Positions 1 through 8,144 of a DNA stretch of 64,000 nt are shown piece after piece. Made by a program: the position numbers and the translations under genes. The notes beneath the pieces are model-generated. The model ran no database searches, was not told where the DNA came from, and worked only from the letters and a program-made list of their open reading frames with translations. Origin of the DNA: Oceanobacillus_B kapialis (GTDB lineage Bacteria; Bacillota; Bacilli; Bacillales; Amphibacillaceae); the NCBI RefSeq assembly GCF_042685265.1, contig NZ_JBHUMX010000001.1. One strand, given 5' to 3'. Every line of letters starts with the position of its first letter. Position 1 is the first letter of the stretch.

Positions 1-623
1 CCTGCAAAGGTGAGGAGATAGACCATAATCCAATAAATGAGTGCTACAAAAATTAACGGCTCAAAGTTTCGATAAATATCCGAACCAACCACCTGTGCCC
101 TTCGCATAAGATCTAAGTATCCTATTGTAGAGACTAATGCAGACTCTTTCGTTAACGTAATAAATTCATTCATCATAGCCGGTAAAATATTTTTAAATGC
201 CTGCGGAAGAATAATATTTAGCATCATCGGCTTATAGGGAACGCCTAGCGCTTCTGCAGCTTCTGTCTGTCCCCGGTCCACCGCTTGGATTCCACCACGT
301 ATAATTTCAGAAATATACGCGGCAGAGTTTAAACCAAAGGCGAGTACGGCTGATAGAAATGCTGAAATATCATATCCGGTAAGCTGCGGAATAGCAAAAT
401 AAATAATCATTAATTGCAGAATAAGTGGCGTTCCACGAAATATCGATGTATAGAAAACGGCAAATCCCTTTAACACTGGTATTTTAGTTATTTTACATAG
501 TGCGAGTAATGTACCAAGTACAAACCCCATTACAATGGATATACTTACAAATTTTAACGTAGCCCCAATTCCCTCTAGTATAAAAGGAATATAAGGCACG
601 ATTTGGGTGAAATCCAAATTCAT
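1..623 (-). CDS. Amino-acid ABC transporter permease (partial, 3' end outside window)
   Basis: Membrane permease of a polar amino-acid importer (HisM/GlnP type). My translation from the ATG at 623 reads MNLDFTQIVPYIPFILEGIG and stays open for about 207 residues to the window edge, so the C-terminus is missing. The conserved cytoplasmic loop that contacts the ATPase (EAAEALGVPYKPMMLNIILP, ending in an LPQA motif) is present, as is the FRGTPLILQL segment typical of the family. It lies 48 bp downstream of the binding-protein gene in the same direction, so it belongs to that operon; the ATPase is presumably beyond the edge. Substrate unknown. Confidence 0.9.
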   Translation of the reverse strand, partial: MNLDFTQIVPYIPFILEGIGATLKFVSISIVMGFVLGTLLALCKITKIPVLKGFAVFYTSIFRGTPLILQLMIIYFAIPQLTGYDISAFLSAVLAFGLNSAAYISEIIRGGIQAVDRGQTEAAEALGVPYKPMMLNIILPQAFKNILPAMMNEFITLTKESALVSTIGYLDLMRRAQVVGSDIYRNFEPLIFVALIYWIMVYLLTFA

Positions 624-671
624 GCCTTAACACCTCAATTCTTTATCTTTATTTTTTAGTAGTTAGTTCCT

Positions 672-1445
672 TTATTTAACGTCAGAAAGCCATTTATCTT
701 CAAGCTCCTGGATCTTTCCTTCTTCTTCAAGTTTTTTAAGTACGTCATTTACGTCTGTCACCAATTCACTACCTTTTGGAAAAGCGATCCCCATACCCGG
801 TGAGCTCATTGTTGGATCATCGAAACCTTTTAGATCTTGCTCATTTACATATCCGACTCCAACCGTTTTATCCATATATCCAACGTCGATCCGGTTAGAA
901 TTTAACTCTTGAATAAGCAATCCTGAATCATCTACTTTCTTCACTTCAAAGCCATATTCCTCACTAAGCGTTTCTGCACCTTCTTCTTGAATGGTACCGA
1001 GTTGAACACCAACAGTCTTGCCCTCCAAATCTTCAAGGCTTTCTATTGCAGAGTCAGCTGTTGTAACAAACATTTCTCCAGAATGGTGGTAAGTAGTAGA
1101 GAAGTCTACATTTTTCTTCCGTTTATCGGTTGCGCTCATACCAGACATGACCATATCGATTCGATCTGCCTGCAAGGCGCCAATCAATCCATCAAATTTC
1201 ATATCTTCTATTTCTAGCTCATAGCCTAATTCTTCAGCTATAAGATTTGCTAAATCAATATCAAACCCTTCAAAGTTCCCTTCAGCATCCCGGGATTCAA
1301 ATGGTGGAAAATCTGCCGAAGTAGCCATCTTAAGAACCTTTTCCTCCTGTTCGGCACTGCCTGAAGCTGAATCTGATGATCCGCAAGCTGCTAAGCCACC
1401 TGCTATTAGTATGATAAATAGTATAAATCCAAATGTTTTTTTCAT
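672..1445 (-). CDS. Amino-acid ABC transporter substrate-binding lipoprotein
   Basis: Extracellular solute-binding protein, family 3 (257 aa), anchored to the outer face of the membrane. Residues 1-20 form a lipoprotein signal peptide ending in LAAC, with Cys21 the lipidated residue. The mature part opens with the family pattern DFPPFESRDAEGNFEGFDID, and the SGMSATDKRKKNVDFS stretch is typical of polar amino-acid binders. It sits between an M20 amidohydrolase gene (12 bp upstream) and the permease. That grouping resembles the B. subtilis yxe and ytm clusters, where a binding protein feeds an N-acyl amino acid or sulfur compound to an amidohydrolase. The actual ligand cannot be read from sequence. 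Confidence 0.92.
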   Translation of the reverse strand: MKKTFGFILFIILIAGGLAACGSSDSASGSAEQEEKVLKMATSADFPPFESRDAEGNFEGFDIDLANLIAEELGYELEIEDMKFDGLIGALQADRIDMVMSGMSATDKRKKNVDFSTTYHHSGEMFVTTADSAIESLEDLEGKTVGVQLGTIQEEGAETLSEEYGFEVKKVDDSGLLIQELNSNRIDVGYMDKTVGVGYVNEQDLKGFDDPTMSSPGMGIAFPKGSELVTDVNDVLKKLEEEGKIQELEDKWLSDVK

Positions 1446-1457
1446 TGTTTCTTCCCC

Positions 1458-2615
1458 CTATTTATTATTAAATTCCTGTTGAATAGATTGAAATAATGCT
1501 TTATCTGTTAACAGATCATATCCAGTTAATGCAAGTGAGAGTGCCCCGTTTGTTAAGGTTTGATGTCCTTCATCTGTTATTGTTTTATCTGCAAATTCCT
1601 GTGTATGAGCGATTAGCCCTTCTTTTCCAAAACCAATGTACGGATGAATTGCTGGCACAACCTGACTAACATTCCCCATATCAATAGATCCATAGCTTTG
1701 CTTCGCAGGTAGAACCGCTTTTCCACTAACCTGTTGTAAGTTTTGGTTGAATGCATTAGATAATGCTTTGTTCGTAATCATATTGTCGTAGCTTAATTCA
1801 TAGTTGGATATTTCCAATGTGGCACCTGTCATCAACGCTGCACCTTTAGCAATGTTATGGACCTTGTCTACAACTTCATTTAAATAGTCCCTTTCCTTTG
1901 CTCTAACATAAAATTGGGCAACTGAATAATCAGGGACGACATTTGCTGCTTGCCCTCCTTCAGAAATAATGCCGTGAATCCGTACATCTGATGTTACATG
2001 CTCTCTAATTGCGTTCACTCCATTAAATAGTTGAATTACACTATCCAATGCATTAATCCCTTTTTCCGGTGAAGCTGCTGCATGCGAAGCTTTTCCAGTA
2101 AAGGCAAACTGGATAGCATCCATTGCTAGAGACTCCCCGCTTTCATAGGAAAGGTCACTTGGATGGACAATCATTGCAGCATCAATGTCTGTGAAGATCC
2201 CTTCATCGCTCATTGGCACCTTTGCTCCGTTTGTTTCTTCTGCTGGAGTACCAAGTACAACAACACTCCCACCAATTTGATCAATCTGTTTACTTAGTAT
2301 TACTGCTGCTCCGACACTCATAGTTCCGATTAAATTGTGGCCACAGCCATGCCCCACACCTGGAAGGGCATCATACTCGGCTAAATAAGCTATTTTCGGC
2401 CCCGTTTTTTTCCCTTCGTACGTAGCTTTGAAAGCGGTCGGCCTTCCTACTAGACCTGTTTCCACTTCAAAGCCTTGTTTGTTAAGATACTCTGTTAGTA
2501 GTTTCATGGATTCATATTCTTGGTCACCCAATTCAGGATGATGATATAGGTGATCACTCATATTAATAAGGTCTTGTTTTATCAAGTCGAGTTCTTTCGT
2601 TAATATATCTTTCAT
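1458..2615 (-). CDS. M20 family amidohydrolase (AbgB/PM20D2-like)
   Basis: Cytoplasmic metal-dependent amidohydrolase of peptidase family M20D (385 aa). Metal-site motifs are visible: EYDALP at 80-85, GHGCGHN at 88-94 and the acidic pair in PAEE at 124-127. The long GHGCGHNLIGTMSVGAA stretch is closer to aminobenzoyl-glutamate and dipeptide hydrolases (AbgB, PM20D2) than to hippurate hydrolases. It is first in the operon with a binding protein and permease, suggesting it cleaves an amide-linked amino acid brought in by that importer. A GGGGGA ribosome-binding site lies just before the ATG. The exact substrate is not determinable. Confidence 0.88.
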   Translation of the reverse strand: MKDILTKELDLIKQDLINMSDHLYHHPELGDQEYESMKLLTEYLNKQGFEVETGLVGRPTAFKATYEGKKTGPKIAYLAEYDALPGVGHGCGHNLIGTMSVGAAVILSKQIDQIGGSVVVLGTPAEETNGAKVPMSDEGIFTDIDAAMIVHPSDLSYESGESLAMDAIQFAFTGKASHAAASPEKGINALDSVIQLFNGVNAIREHVTSDVRIHGIISEGGQAANVVPDYSVAQFYVRAKERDYLNEVVDKVHNIAKGAALMTGATLEISNYELSYDNMITNKALSNAFNQNLQQVSGKAVLPAKQSYGSIDMGNVSQVVPAIHPYIGFGKEGLIAHTQEFADKTITDEGHQTLTNGALSLALTGYDLLTDKALFQSIQQEFNNK

Positions 2616-2663
2616 CGTTATCCCCCGTTGCTTATCGTGTATATTTATTAATGACTATGTATA

Positions 2664-2692
2664 TTTATACCACCTTATGAATAAAAATTCAA
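2664..2692 (-). promoter_or_regulatory. SigA promoter of the M20/ABC operon with flanking direct repeats
   Basis: On the minus strand TTGAAT (2687-2692) and TATAAA (2664-2669) are separated by 17 nt. An 11-bp direct repeat, TGTATATTTAT on the plus strand, occurs at 2658-2668 over the -10 box and again at 2638-2648, a 20-bp period. The placement suits a repressor binding one face of the helix. The remaining non-coding DNA between 2693 and 2850 shows nothing I can name. Confidence 0.5.
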
Positions 2693-2850
2693 TAGGTTTT
2701 TATCCAAGTTTTAAAATTTATTTTCTGAAACCCTTTGCATACTTAACTTTTGGATCATCTCTAAAGTGAAAATCACCTCAGCATCGTTTTAATATAATGA
2801 ATATTTAATCTACTTAAAGGTTATTTAGCCATACAGTAGATTCTAATTAA

Positions 2851-2898
2851 AAAAGCCGAATGGATTTGCATAATATCATGCAAATCCATTCGGCTTTT
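2851..2898 (-). terminator. Rho-independent terminator of proS
   Basis: Perfect 20-bp inverted repeat (2851-2870 with 2879-2898) around an 8-nt loop. Read on the minus strand the stem ends in a run of six T. It lies 25 bp beyond the proS stop codon. Confidence 0.9.
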
Positions 2899-2922
2899 AG
2901 CCACTTTGGAAAAAGGGCTATT

Positions 2923-4371
2923 TTAATATGCTTTTGCCCAATACACTAATTCTTTTGCTTCTTTCCCACAGCATACACAGGTATCTGCTACTTTTTCCTG
3001 TTCAAATGGTATACAACGTGAAGTAGCGGTAGTTTCTTCTTTTATTTTCTCTTCACACGCAACATCCCCACACCACATTGCTTTGATGAAGCCTGGTTTT
3101 TCTTCTAGCACCTGTTTGAACTCCTCCATTGTTTTTGCAATGGATGTATTTTCTTCACGATGCGTTTTAGCTTTCGTATAAAGGTTTTGCTGCACCTCTT
3201 CTAACAATGCGGGAAGTCGACTTTCCAGTTCACTAAGTGCAACGAATTCTTTTTCACCAGTATCCCTGCGTACAAGTACTACTTGCTCTTTTTCAATATC
3301 TTTTGGCCCCATTTCTATACGTACAGGGATCCCTTTCATTTCATATTCATTAAACTTCCAGCCAGGCATTTTGTCACTTGCATCAATATCGACACGTACA
3401 AGATCCTTTAGGCGATCGCGTAAATCGTAAGCCTTATCCAGCACTCCTTCTTTATGTTGCGCGATCGGCACTATCATAGCTTGTGTTGGAGCAATTTTTG
3501 GAGGAATAACCAGACCACGATTGTCACCATGTACCATGATTAAAGCACCCATAATACGAGTGGATAGGCCCCATGATGTTTGGTGAACATATTGGCTTTC
3601 TCCATTCTCATCTAAATACGTAATATCAAACGCCTCTGCAAATCCAGAACCGAAATGGTGAGAAGTACCAGATTGCAACGCTTTTCCGTCATGCATCATC
3701 GCTTCAATCGTCAGCGTATAATTTGCCCCAGCGAATTTTTCTTTGTCTGTTTTGCGTCCTTTTAATACAGGGATCGCCAAATAATCTTCTGCTATTTTAG
3801 CGTAAATTTCCAGCATGCGATTTGTTTCCTCTGCAGCATCGGCATCTGTTGCATGTGCTGTATGGCCTTCCTGCCAATGAAACTCAGAAGAGCGCAAGAA
3901 AGGTCTTGTGGTTTTTTCCCAGCGTACGACATTTCCCCACTGATTATACAGCTTAGGCAGATCACGATAGGAATGAATATTCTTCGAGTAATAGTCACAG
4001 AAAAGTACCTCTGAAGTAGGTCGGACAGCGATTCGTTCTTGTAACTTTTCTTCGCCGCCATGTGTCACCCATGCTACTTCTGGTGCAAAGCCTTCTACAT
4101 GGTCCTTTTCTTTTTGTAGCAAACTTTCTGGAATGAATAGTGGGAATGCCACGTTGGAGTGTCCCGTTTCTTTAAATTTTTTATCTAATTCGTCTTTTAC
4201 ATTTTCCCAAATCGCATAGCCGTATGGTTTAATGATCATCGTTCCACGCACTTGGCCATAATCAACTAATTCTGCCTGTTTTACAACGTCTGTATACCAC
4301 TGAGCGAAATCATCTTCCATTGCTGTGATTTTTTCCACAAACTGCTTGTTCTTTTTACCCAAGCCTAACAC
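2923..4371 (-). CDS. proS: Prolyl-tRNA synthetase, short (archaeal/eukaryote-like) type
   Basis: Class II aminoacyl-tRNA synthetase charging tRNA-Pro (482 aa). The length and the opening (KITAMEDDFAQWYTDVVKQA) match the type lacking the bacterial INS editing insertion, about 475-500 aa, seen as the second ProRS in some Bacillus. Motif 2 appears as FLRSSEFHWQEGHTAH and motif 3 near GLSTRIMGALIMVHGD. The C-terminus carries a cysteine-rich zinc-like region (CGDVACEEK, then CVCCGKEAK) and ends in a Tyr, as in this type. It has its own promoter and a proline T-box leader. Whether the genome also has the long bacterial ProS cannot be seen here. Confidence 0.96.
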   Translation of the reverse strand: MLGLGKKNKQFVEKITAMEDDFAQWYTDVVKQAELVDYGQVRGTMIIKPYGYAIWENVKDELDKKFKETGHSNVAFPLFIPESLLQKEKDHVEGFAPEVAWVTHGGEEKLQERIAVRPTSEVLFCDYYSKNIHSYRDLPKLYNQWGNVVRWEKTTRPFLRSSEFHWQEGHTAHATDADAAEETNRMLEIYAKIAEDYLAIPVLKGRKTDKEKFAGANYTLTIEAMMHDGKALQSGTSHHFGSGFAEAFDITYLDENGESQYVHQTSWGLSTRIMGALIMVHGDNRGLVIPPKIAPTQAMIVPIAQHKEGVLDKAYDLRDRLKDLVRVDIDASDKMPGWKFNEYEMKGIPVRIEMGPKDIEKEQVVLVRRDTGEKEFVALSELESRLPALLEEVQQNLYTKAKTHREENTSIAKTMEEFKQVLEEKPGFIKAMWCGDVACEEKIKEETTATSRCIPFEQEKVADTCVCCGKEAKELVYWAKAY

Positions 4372-4394
4372 CTCTTTATATAAAGTTTATTTTT

Positions 4395-4640
4395 AAACAC
4401 AAAAAATCCTCCATCCGAAAAGGGACCGAGGTTATGGTGGTACCACCCTTGTTTGCAGCCAAAAAAATGGTGCACACTTATATGGATAACGGCATGACCC
4501 GCGCACATGTTACAGTAATGATACTTTCCAATGGCGAACTCAGGAGGCAGGTTCTAATCATGTCTGCAGGAATTCACAGCGCCATTCCCTCTCTGATGCA
4601 GACAAACCAATTATACTAATCCTCGTCAACGTTTCATATA
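4395..4640 (-). promoter_or_regulatory. T-box riboswitch, proline-specific, upstream of proS
   Basis: Leader RNA that reads uncharged tRNA-Pro and lets transcription pass into proS. On the minus strand I see the AGTA side of the specifier loop, an AG-box-like AGAGAGGGAATGG, and the sequence GAA followed by CCT; the proline specifier codon CCU lies at 4549-4551. The T-box core GGTGGTACCACC is at about 4436-4447. It is followed by a terminator hairpin (CCTCGGTCC with GGATGGAGG) and a T run at about 4402-4433. Open reading frames across this region are artefacts of the RNA element. Confidence 0.93.
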
Positions 4641-4648
4641 TATTCCTA

Positions 4649-4677
4649 AATATAAAGGCTCCAGCTTGTAAAGTCAA
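4649..4677 (-). promoter_or_regulatory. SigA promoter of proS
   Basis: On the minus strand TTGACT (4672-4677), 17 nt, TATATT (4649-4654). The -35 box falls inside the left arm of a perfect 13-bp inverted repeat (4668-4680 with 4695-4707) that also covers the last codons of the upstream acetyltransferase gene. Confidence 0.75.
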
Positions 4678-4707
4678 GGTGAGGAGAGCTTCTTACCTTG
4701 ACTTTAC
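4668..4707 (-). repeat. 13-bp perfect inverted repeat at the end of the GNAT gene
   Basis: Arms 4668-4680 and 4695-4707, loop 14 nt, spanning the GNAT stop codon at 4693-4695. No T run follows on the minus strand, so it is a poor classical terminator. It overlaps the -35 box of the proS promoter and could partly separate the two transcripts or act as an operator. Confidence 0.5.
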
Positions 4708-5253
4708 ACTACTAGTGCGAGGCAGTTGCTTTTCATACAAGGAAAAGCTATCTCCTTCTGCAAGTGCTTGGCCTATGTATTGAAATCCTGTTTGCTTATA
4801 AAACGTATTTAGGACAGGGTTATTCGCTATACAATCAAGACGAAGCAGTCCACTCTCCGCGTTTATATTTTCTTCAAACCATAAGAGAAGGTCCCTCCCT
4901 ATACCTCTTCCAGTATAGTCGCTATGTACGGCAAGACGGTGAATATAGAAAGCATTCTCTTCGTTCGGTGCTCCCCAAAGCATGTGATCCCATGCGTTTT
5001 GTTTATTGGTAAGATTAAACGTTGCTACGAGGCTATTCCCATCTGTCACAATATAGCTAACACCACGATCAATGGCTGCAACAATCTCCGAGTCTTCCTC
5101 ATCACGTAGCAAAAATTCCCACTGATTTATTCCTCTTTCATGCAATCTCTTTGCAACGCCTTTTAATAATTCGATAACAGCAGTTGCATCGCCTGGTGTA
5201 GCTTGTCTTATTGTAAACGGTCCAAAATTGCTTGTTCGAAAGAATGTATTCAT
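4693..5253 (-). CDS. GNAT family N-acetyltransferase
   Basis: Acetyl-CoA dependent N-acetyltransferase of unknown substrate (186 aa). The acetyl-CoA binding motif A is clear: IHRLAVHSDYTGRGIGRDLL carries the R-x-x-G-x-G/A signature (GRGIGRD). It is followed by the LDCIANNPVLNTFYKQTGF block, typical of the C-terminal half of the fold. The gene begins 39 bp after the pncA stop and may be read through from it. A GGGGGAGAG ribosome-binding site precedes the ATG. Its stop codon lies in an inverted repeat just ahead of the proS promoter. Confidence 0.88.
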   Translation of the reverse strand: MNTFFRTSNFGPFTIRQATPGDATAVIELLKGVAKRLHERGINQWEFLLRDEEDSEIVAAIDRGVSYIVTDGNSLVATFNLTNKQNAWDHMLWGAPNEENAFYIHRLAVHSDYTGRGIGRDLLLWFEENINAESGLLRLDCIANNPVLNTFYKQTGFQYIGQALAEGDSFSLYEKQLPRTSSVKSR

Positions 5254-5292
5254 TTCAATACTCTCCCCCTTTATTACTATGAAAAAAACTGG

Positions 5293-5844
5293 TTAAATAA
5301 CCGTTGCTCCAAGGGTGTTTTCAAAATGCCCCAAGGCCCATTCATGACCAGCTTGGTTAAAGCTAGCAACGGCATCTGCGTGGATTATTATTTTAAAACC
5401 TTTATTATAGGCATCTACAGCTGTATGTAACACACAAATATCCGTACACACGCCAATAATATGCAGTTCCTGAATACCTCGCTCACGCAGCTTTAACTCA
5501 AGCTCTGTTCCTGCAAAGGCACTATAACGGGTCTTATCCATATAATACACATTTTCTTGATCCTGTTGCTGCTCATACAAATCCGCAAGCCTTCCATAAA
5601 GCTCCCTACCTGGTGTCCCAATAATGTTATGGGGTGGAAATAGTTTGGCTTCAGGATGCAACACTTCTCCCTCAACATGCCCATCGACTGCTAACACAAC
5701 AAAATCGCCTGACGTAATAAACTCCTCTGTTAAGCTAACTACTTTTTCCTCAATCGCCTGACCAGGTTCTCCACATGTCAGTCTCCCATTATCTGCCACA
5801 AAATCATACGTATAGTCTACATTGATTAAAGCGCGTTTACTCAT
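5293..5844 (-). CDS. pncA: Nicotinamidase
   Basis: Converts nicotinamide to nicotinate for NAD salvage, in the cytoplasm (183 aa, the same length as B. subtilis PncA as I recall it). The isochorismatase-like fold shows its catalytic triad: Asp10, Lys104 (in YMDKTRYSAF) and Cys137 (in GVCTDICVLH). The metal site is Asp54 and His56 (VDGH) with His72. The ATG overlaps the pdxK stop by one base (TAATG), so the two are translationally coupled, joining vitamin B6 and NAD salvage in one unit. Confidence 0.94.
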   Translation of the reverse strand: MSKRALINVDYTYDFVADNGRLTCGEPGQAIEEKVVSLTEEFITSGDFVVLAVDGHVEGEVLHPEAKLFPPHNIIGTPGRELYGRLADLYEQQQDQENVYYMDKTRYSAFAGTELELKLRERGIQELHIIGVCTDICVLHTAVDAYNKGFKIIIHADAVASFNQAGHEWALGHFENTLGATVI

Positions 5845-6689
5845 TATACATCCCCCTTATTCATATGGTAGATCTTAATATCTTGAGCTTTTCCATACTT
5901 TCTTTCCGCGGCATGGTAGGTTGGACCCACAATATCTGTATAGGAAAATCCGTGTTTTATTGCTGTTGTAACAAATCCTTTTGCCTGTTTGACCGCTTCC
6001 ACTACGGAATATCCCTTTGTTAAAAAAGCCGTAATCGCTGCAGAATACGTACATCCTGCTCCGCTTGTATTAACCGTGTCAATTCGGGGTGCTTCCAATA
6101 CTGTAAGCTCCTCCCCATCAAAAAGGATATCAACGGCTGGACCATCCAGTCGGCCACCCTTTACAAGCACATTTTGGCAACCAAGTGCATAGAGATCAAT
6201 AGCTGCCTGCTTTAAGTCTTGGACAGAATCGATATCCCGCCCATTTAAAAGCAAGGACGCCTCCGGTACGTTCGGTGTAATAATGGTCGCCATTGGAACT
6301 AATTGCTCCATCAATGTACGAATTGCTTCATCTTCTAAAAGCTTCGAATTCATTTTTCCAACCATTACAGGATCTACCACTAAATATTTGTAACTAGTAT
6401 CTTCCAATAGGCCTGCAACTGTCTTAATAATCTCTTCCGAAAAAAGCATACCTATTTTTATACCATCTACGCCTACTTGCTTTATAGCTGTAGCGAATTG
6501 CGCTTCAATAGCCTCTATGGTTTGCAGGTGGACATTTTTATCTGTTTTAGGGTGCCTGGACACAATTGCTGTCAACACACTCATGCCATAGACATCCAAC
6601 TCCTGAAATGTTTTTAAATCCGCTTGGATCCCTGCACTGCCTCCTGCAGCAGATCCAGCAATTGTCATCACTCTAGCTGGTAATGTCAT
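5844..6689 (-). CDS. pdxK: Pyridoxine/pyridoxal/pyridoxamine kinase
   Basis: ATP-dependent kinase of the ribokinase superfamily that phosphorylates B6 vitamers (281 aa). The N-terminal AGSAAGGSAGIQADLKTFQE is the ThiD/PdxK substrate loop. GAGC at 210-213 replaces the GTGC usual in ThiD, which is the reason for choosing PdxK, as in B. subtilis and S. aureus PdxK. A hydroxymethylpyrimidine (phosphate) kinase role cannot be excluded. It shares TAATG with pncA downstream. Confidence 0.85.
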   Translation of the reverse strand: MTLPARVMTIAGSAAGGSAGIQADLKTFQELDVYGMSVLTAIVSRHPKTDKNVHLQTIEAIEAQFATAIKQVGVDGIKIGMLFSEEIIKTVAGLLEDTSYKYLVVDPVMVGKMNSKLLEDEAIRTLMEQLVPMATIITPNVPEASLLLNGRDIDSVQDLKQAAIDLYALGCQNVLVKGGRLDGPAVDILFDGEELTVLEAPRIDTVNTSGAGCTYSAAITAFLTKGYSVVEAVKQAKGFVTTAIKHGFSYTDIVGPTYHAAERKYGKAQDIKIYHMNKGDV

Positions 6690-6721
6690 GAAAAAAATCC
6701 CTTTCTATATACCTTATCTCT

Positions 6722-7207
6722 TTAGAAAATCACTACAATTAAGAACCATACGATCATCACGAGCTGCAGTACAACCTTTGCTACTGCTCCTCCAAGAAAA
6801 CCAATCAACGAGCCTAGCGAGGCGCGAAAGGCTTCTTGCGACGTTCTTTTTTGTATCATTTCAATAACAAAAACGACAAGAAACGGAATAATGATGATGC
6901 CGAATGGTGGAATAATAAACGAACCAATAATGACAGCTACCGCAGCTCCTCGTTCTCCCCATTTGCTGCCCCCATATTTTTTCACAAAGTAACTATTTGC
7001 AATAATATCGGCAGCAATGAGTACCACGGTTAAAATAACCATTACGATCCAAAAGACAATATTTAATACTTCGTTATTTAACACAAAATGATAAAGCAAG
7101 AATCCTCCCCAAATCACAAGCACAGAGGGCACAATGGGAAAAATAATGCCTACAAAGCTTAGTATAAACAATACCGCAATGACAACCCAAATAATAATAT
7201 CTAGCAT
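6722..7207 (-). CDS. DUF456 family membrane protein
   Basis: Small integral membrane protein, 161 aa from the chosen start, with about four to five hydrophobic segments and glycine-rich loops (GGSKWGERGAAVAVIIG, ASLGSLIGFLGGAVAK) typical of DUF456. Function unknown. A TTG at 7219 could extend the frame by four residues, but the ribosome-binding site GGAGG sits 5 nt before the ATG at 7207, so MLDIIIW is the better start. It follows the PlsY-like gene closely and may be co-transcribed with it. Confidence 0.82.
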   Translation of the reverse strand: MLDIIIWVVIAVLFILSFVGIIFPIVPSVLVIWGGFLLYHFVLNNEVLNIVFWIVMVILTVVLIAADIIANSYFVKKYGGSKWGERGAAVAVIIGSFIIPPFGIIIIPFLVVFVIEMIQKRTSQEAFRASLGSLIGFLGGAVAKVVLQLVMIVWFLIVVIF

Positions 7208-7222
7208 GGTTTCCTCCAATGA

Positions 7223-7840
7223 TTACTTTTTTCGAAACATACTTGAAAGCTTTGTTTCTTCTTTCTTCCATATACGTTTATAGTTCTCCAGATGTTTCAT
7301 AATACTTAAAGCTGACAGGAACACGACAATCAAGGTTGGTTCTATTCCAAAGAACAAGTATGTGGTAACAAGAAAGGATAGATACATAAACAATACACCA
7401 ACAACAAGATAGTCTGTCGCAATCGTAAAGATTAGTAATATAGCAATTCCAATGACCGCTATTTTCCAATCAATTGCTAGTAGAACACCTACAAGACTAG
7501 CCGTGCCCTTTCCCCCACTGAAATTCATCGTAAACGGATAATTATGTCCAAGAATAACAAAGAGTGCGGTTATATAAACAAGTAGTGTTTGTGTATCCCC
7601 ATTAATACCGTTTTCTTTTAAGATAAACAACGCGAGTAAAATAGCCACTGTTGCTTTAAAAATATCAATTAACGCTACGAGAATACCATATTTCCAACCA
7701 AGTAGAATTGTTGTATTGGAAGCTCCTGCATTTTTGACCCCACTGTTTTTTATATCAACTTTTTTGATTTTACTAACCACTTGGGAACCATGGATACAGC
7801 CAAAAATATACCCGATTAAACTGACGATGATAATAAACAT
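7223..7840 (-). CDS. PlsY-like glycerol-3-phosphate acyltransferase family protein
   Basis: Integral membrane protein (205 aa) related to PlsY, the acyl-phosphate:glycerol-3-phosphate acyltransferase. The three PlsY motifs are recognisable but altered: SGVKNAGASNTTILLG (usual GSGNIGATN), GHNYPFTMNFSGGKGTA (usual GHxxPxxxxFxGGKG) and HLENYKRIWK (usual HRxNIxRL). These departures suggest a PlsY paralogue rather than the housekeeping enzyme; activity is not certain. A GGAGG site precedes the ATG. Confidence 0.78.
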   Translation of the reverse strand: MFIIIVSLIGYIFGCIHGSQVVSKIKKVDIKNSGVKNAGASNTTILLGWKYGILVALIDIFKATVAILLALFILKENGINGDTQTLLVYITALFVILGHNYPFTMNFSGGKGTASLVGVLLAIDWKIAVIGIAILLIFTIATDYLVVGVLFMYLSFLVTTYLFFGIEPTLIVVFLSALSIMKHLENYKRIWKKEETKLSSMFRKK

Positions 7841-7970
7841 CTGCTTCCTCCTTTATTACGACTTATTATAACGTAAATAATATTAAGAAAGGAACATTAA
7901 ATTTGCTCATTAAACCGTTATATCTCAGCATATTACCAGCTTTATTTGTTAGAATAAAAGAAGTAATAGA

Positions 7971-8123
7971 TAAAGAGAAACTTCAGTTGGCGGGCCGCTC
8001 ACTCCCCACCAATTGATAATTGAACGAATCAGACCTCTACTGGCAGTTGATCCCCCACTTAGAATGATTGATGATTCCCTTTTTCTTGAAGTGGGGGCTT
8101 ATTGCCAGTTAAGGCGGGATAAA
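7971..8123. repeat. Structured intergenic element, copy A
   Basis: Non-coding DNA upstream of cwlK with strong secondary structure. Outer stem ACTGGCA (8039-8045) pairs with TGCCAGT (8103-8109); inner stem CCCCCACTT (8052-8060) pairs with AAGTGGGGG (8089-8097). A head hairpin TTGGCGGG/CCCCACCAA precedes them, with one mismatch. The same layout recurs near 36.4 and 63.8 kb. It could be a small RNA, an untranslated structured leader, or the remnant of a mobile element end. The rest of the 7841-8144 gap shows nothing else clear. Confidence 0.7.
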
Positions 8124-8144
8124 TAATTTGAGGAGAAAAACAAC

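Noticed and set aside
4434..4619. 61-codon plus-strand open frame upstream of proS
   Set aside because: It lies wholly within the proS T-box, read on the other strand, and has no ribosome-binding site.
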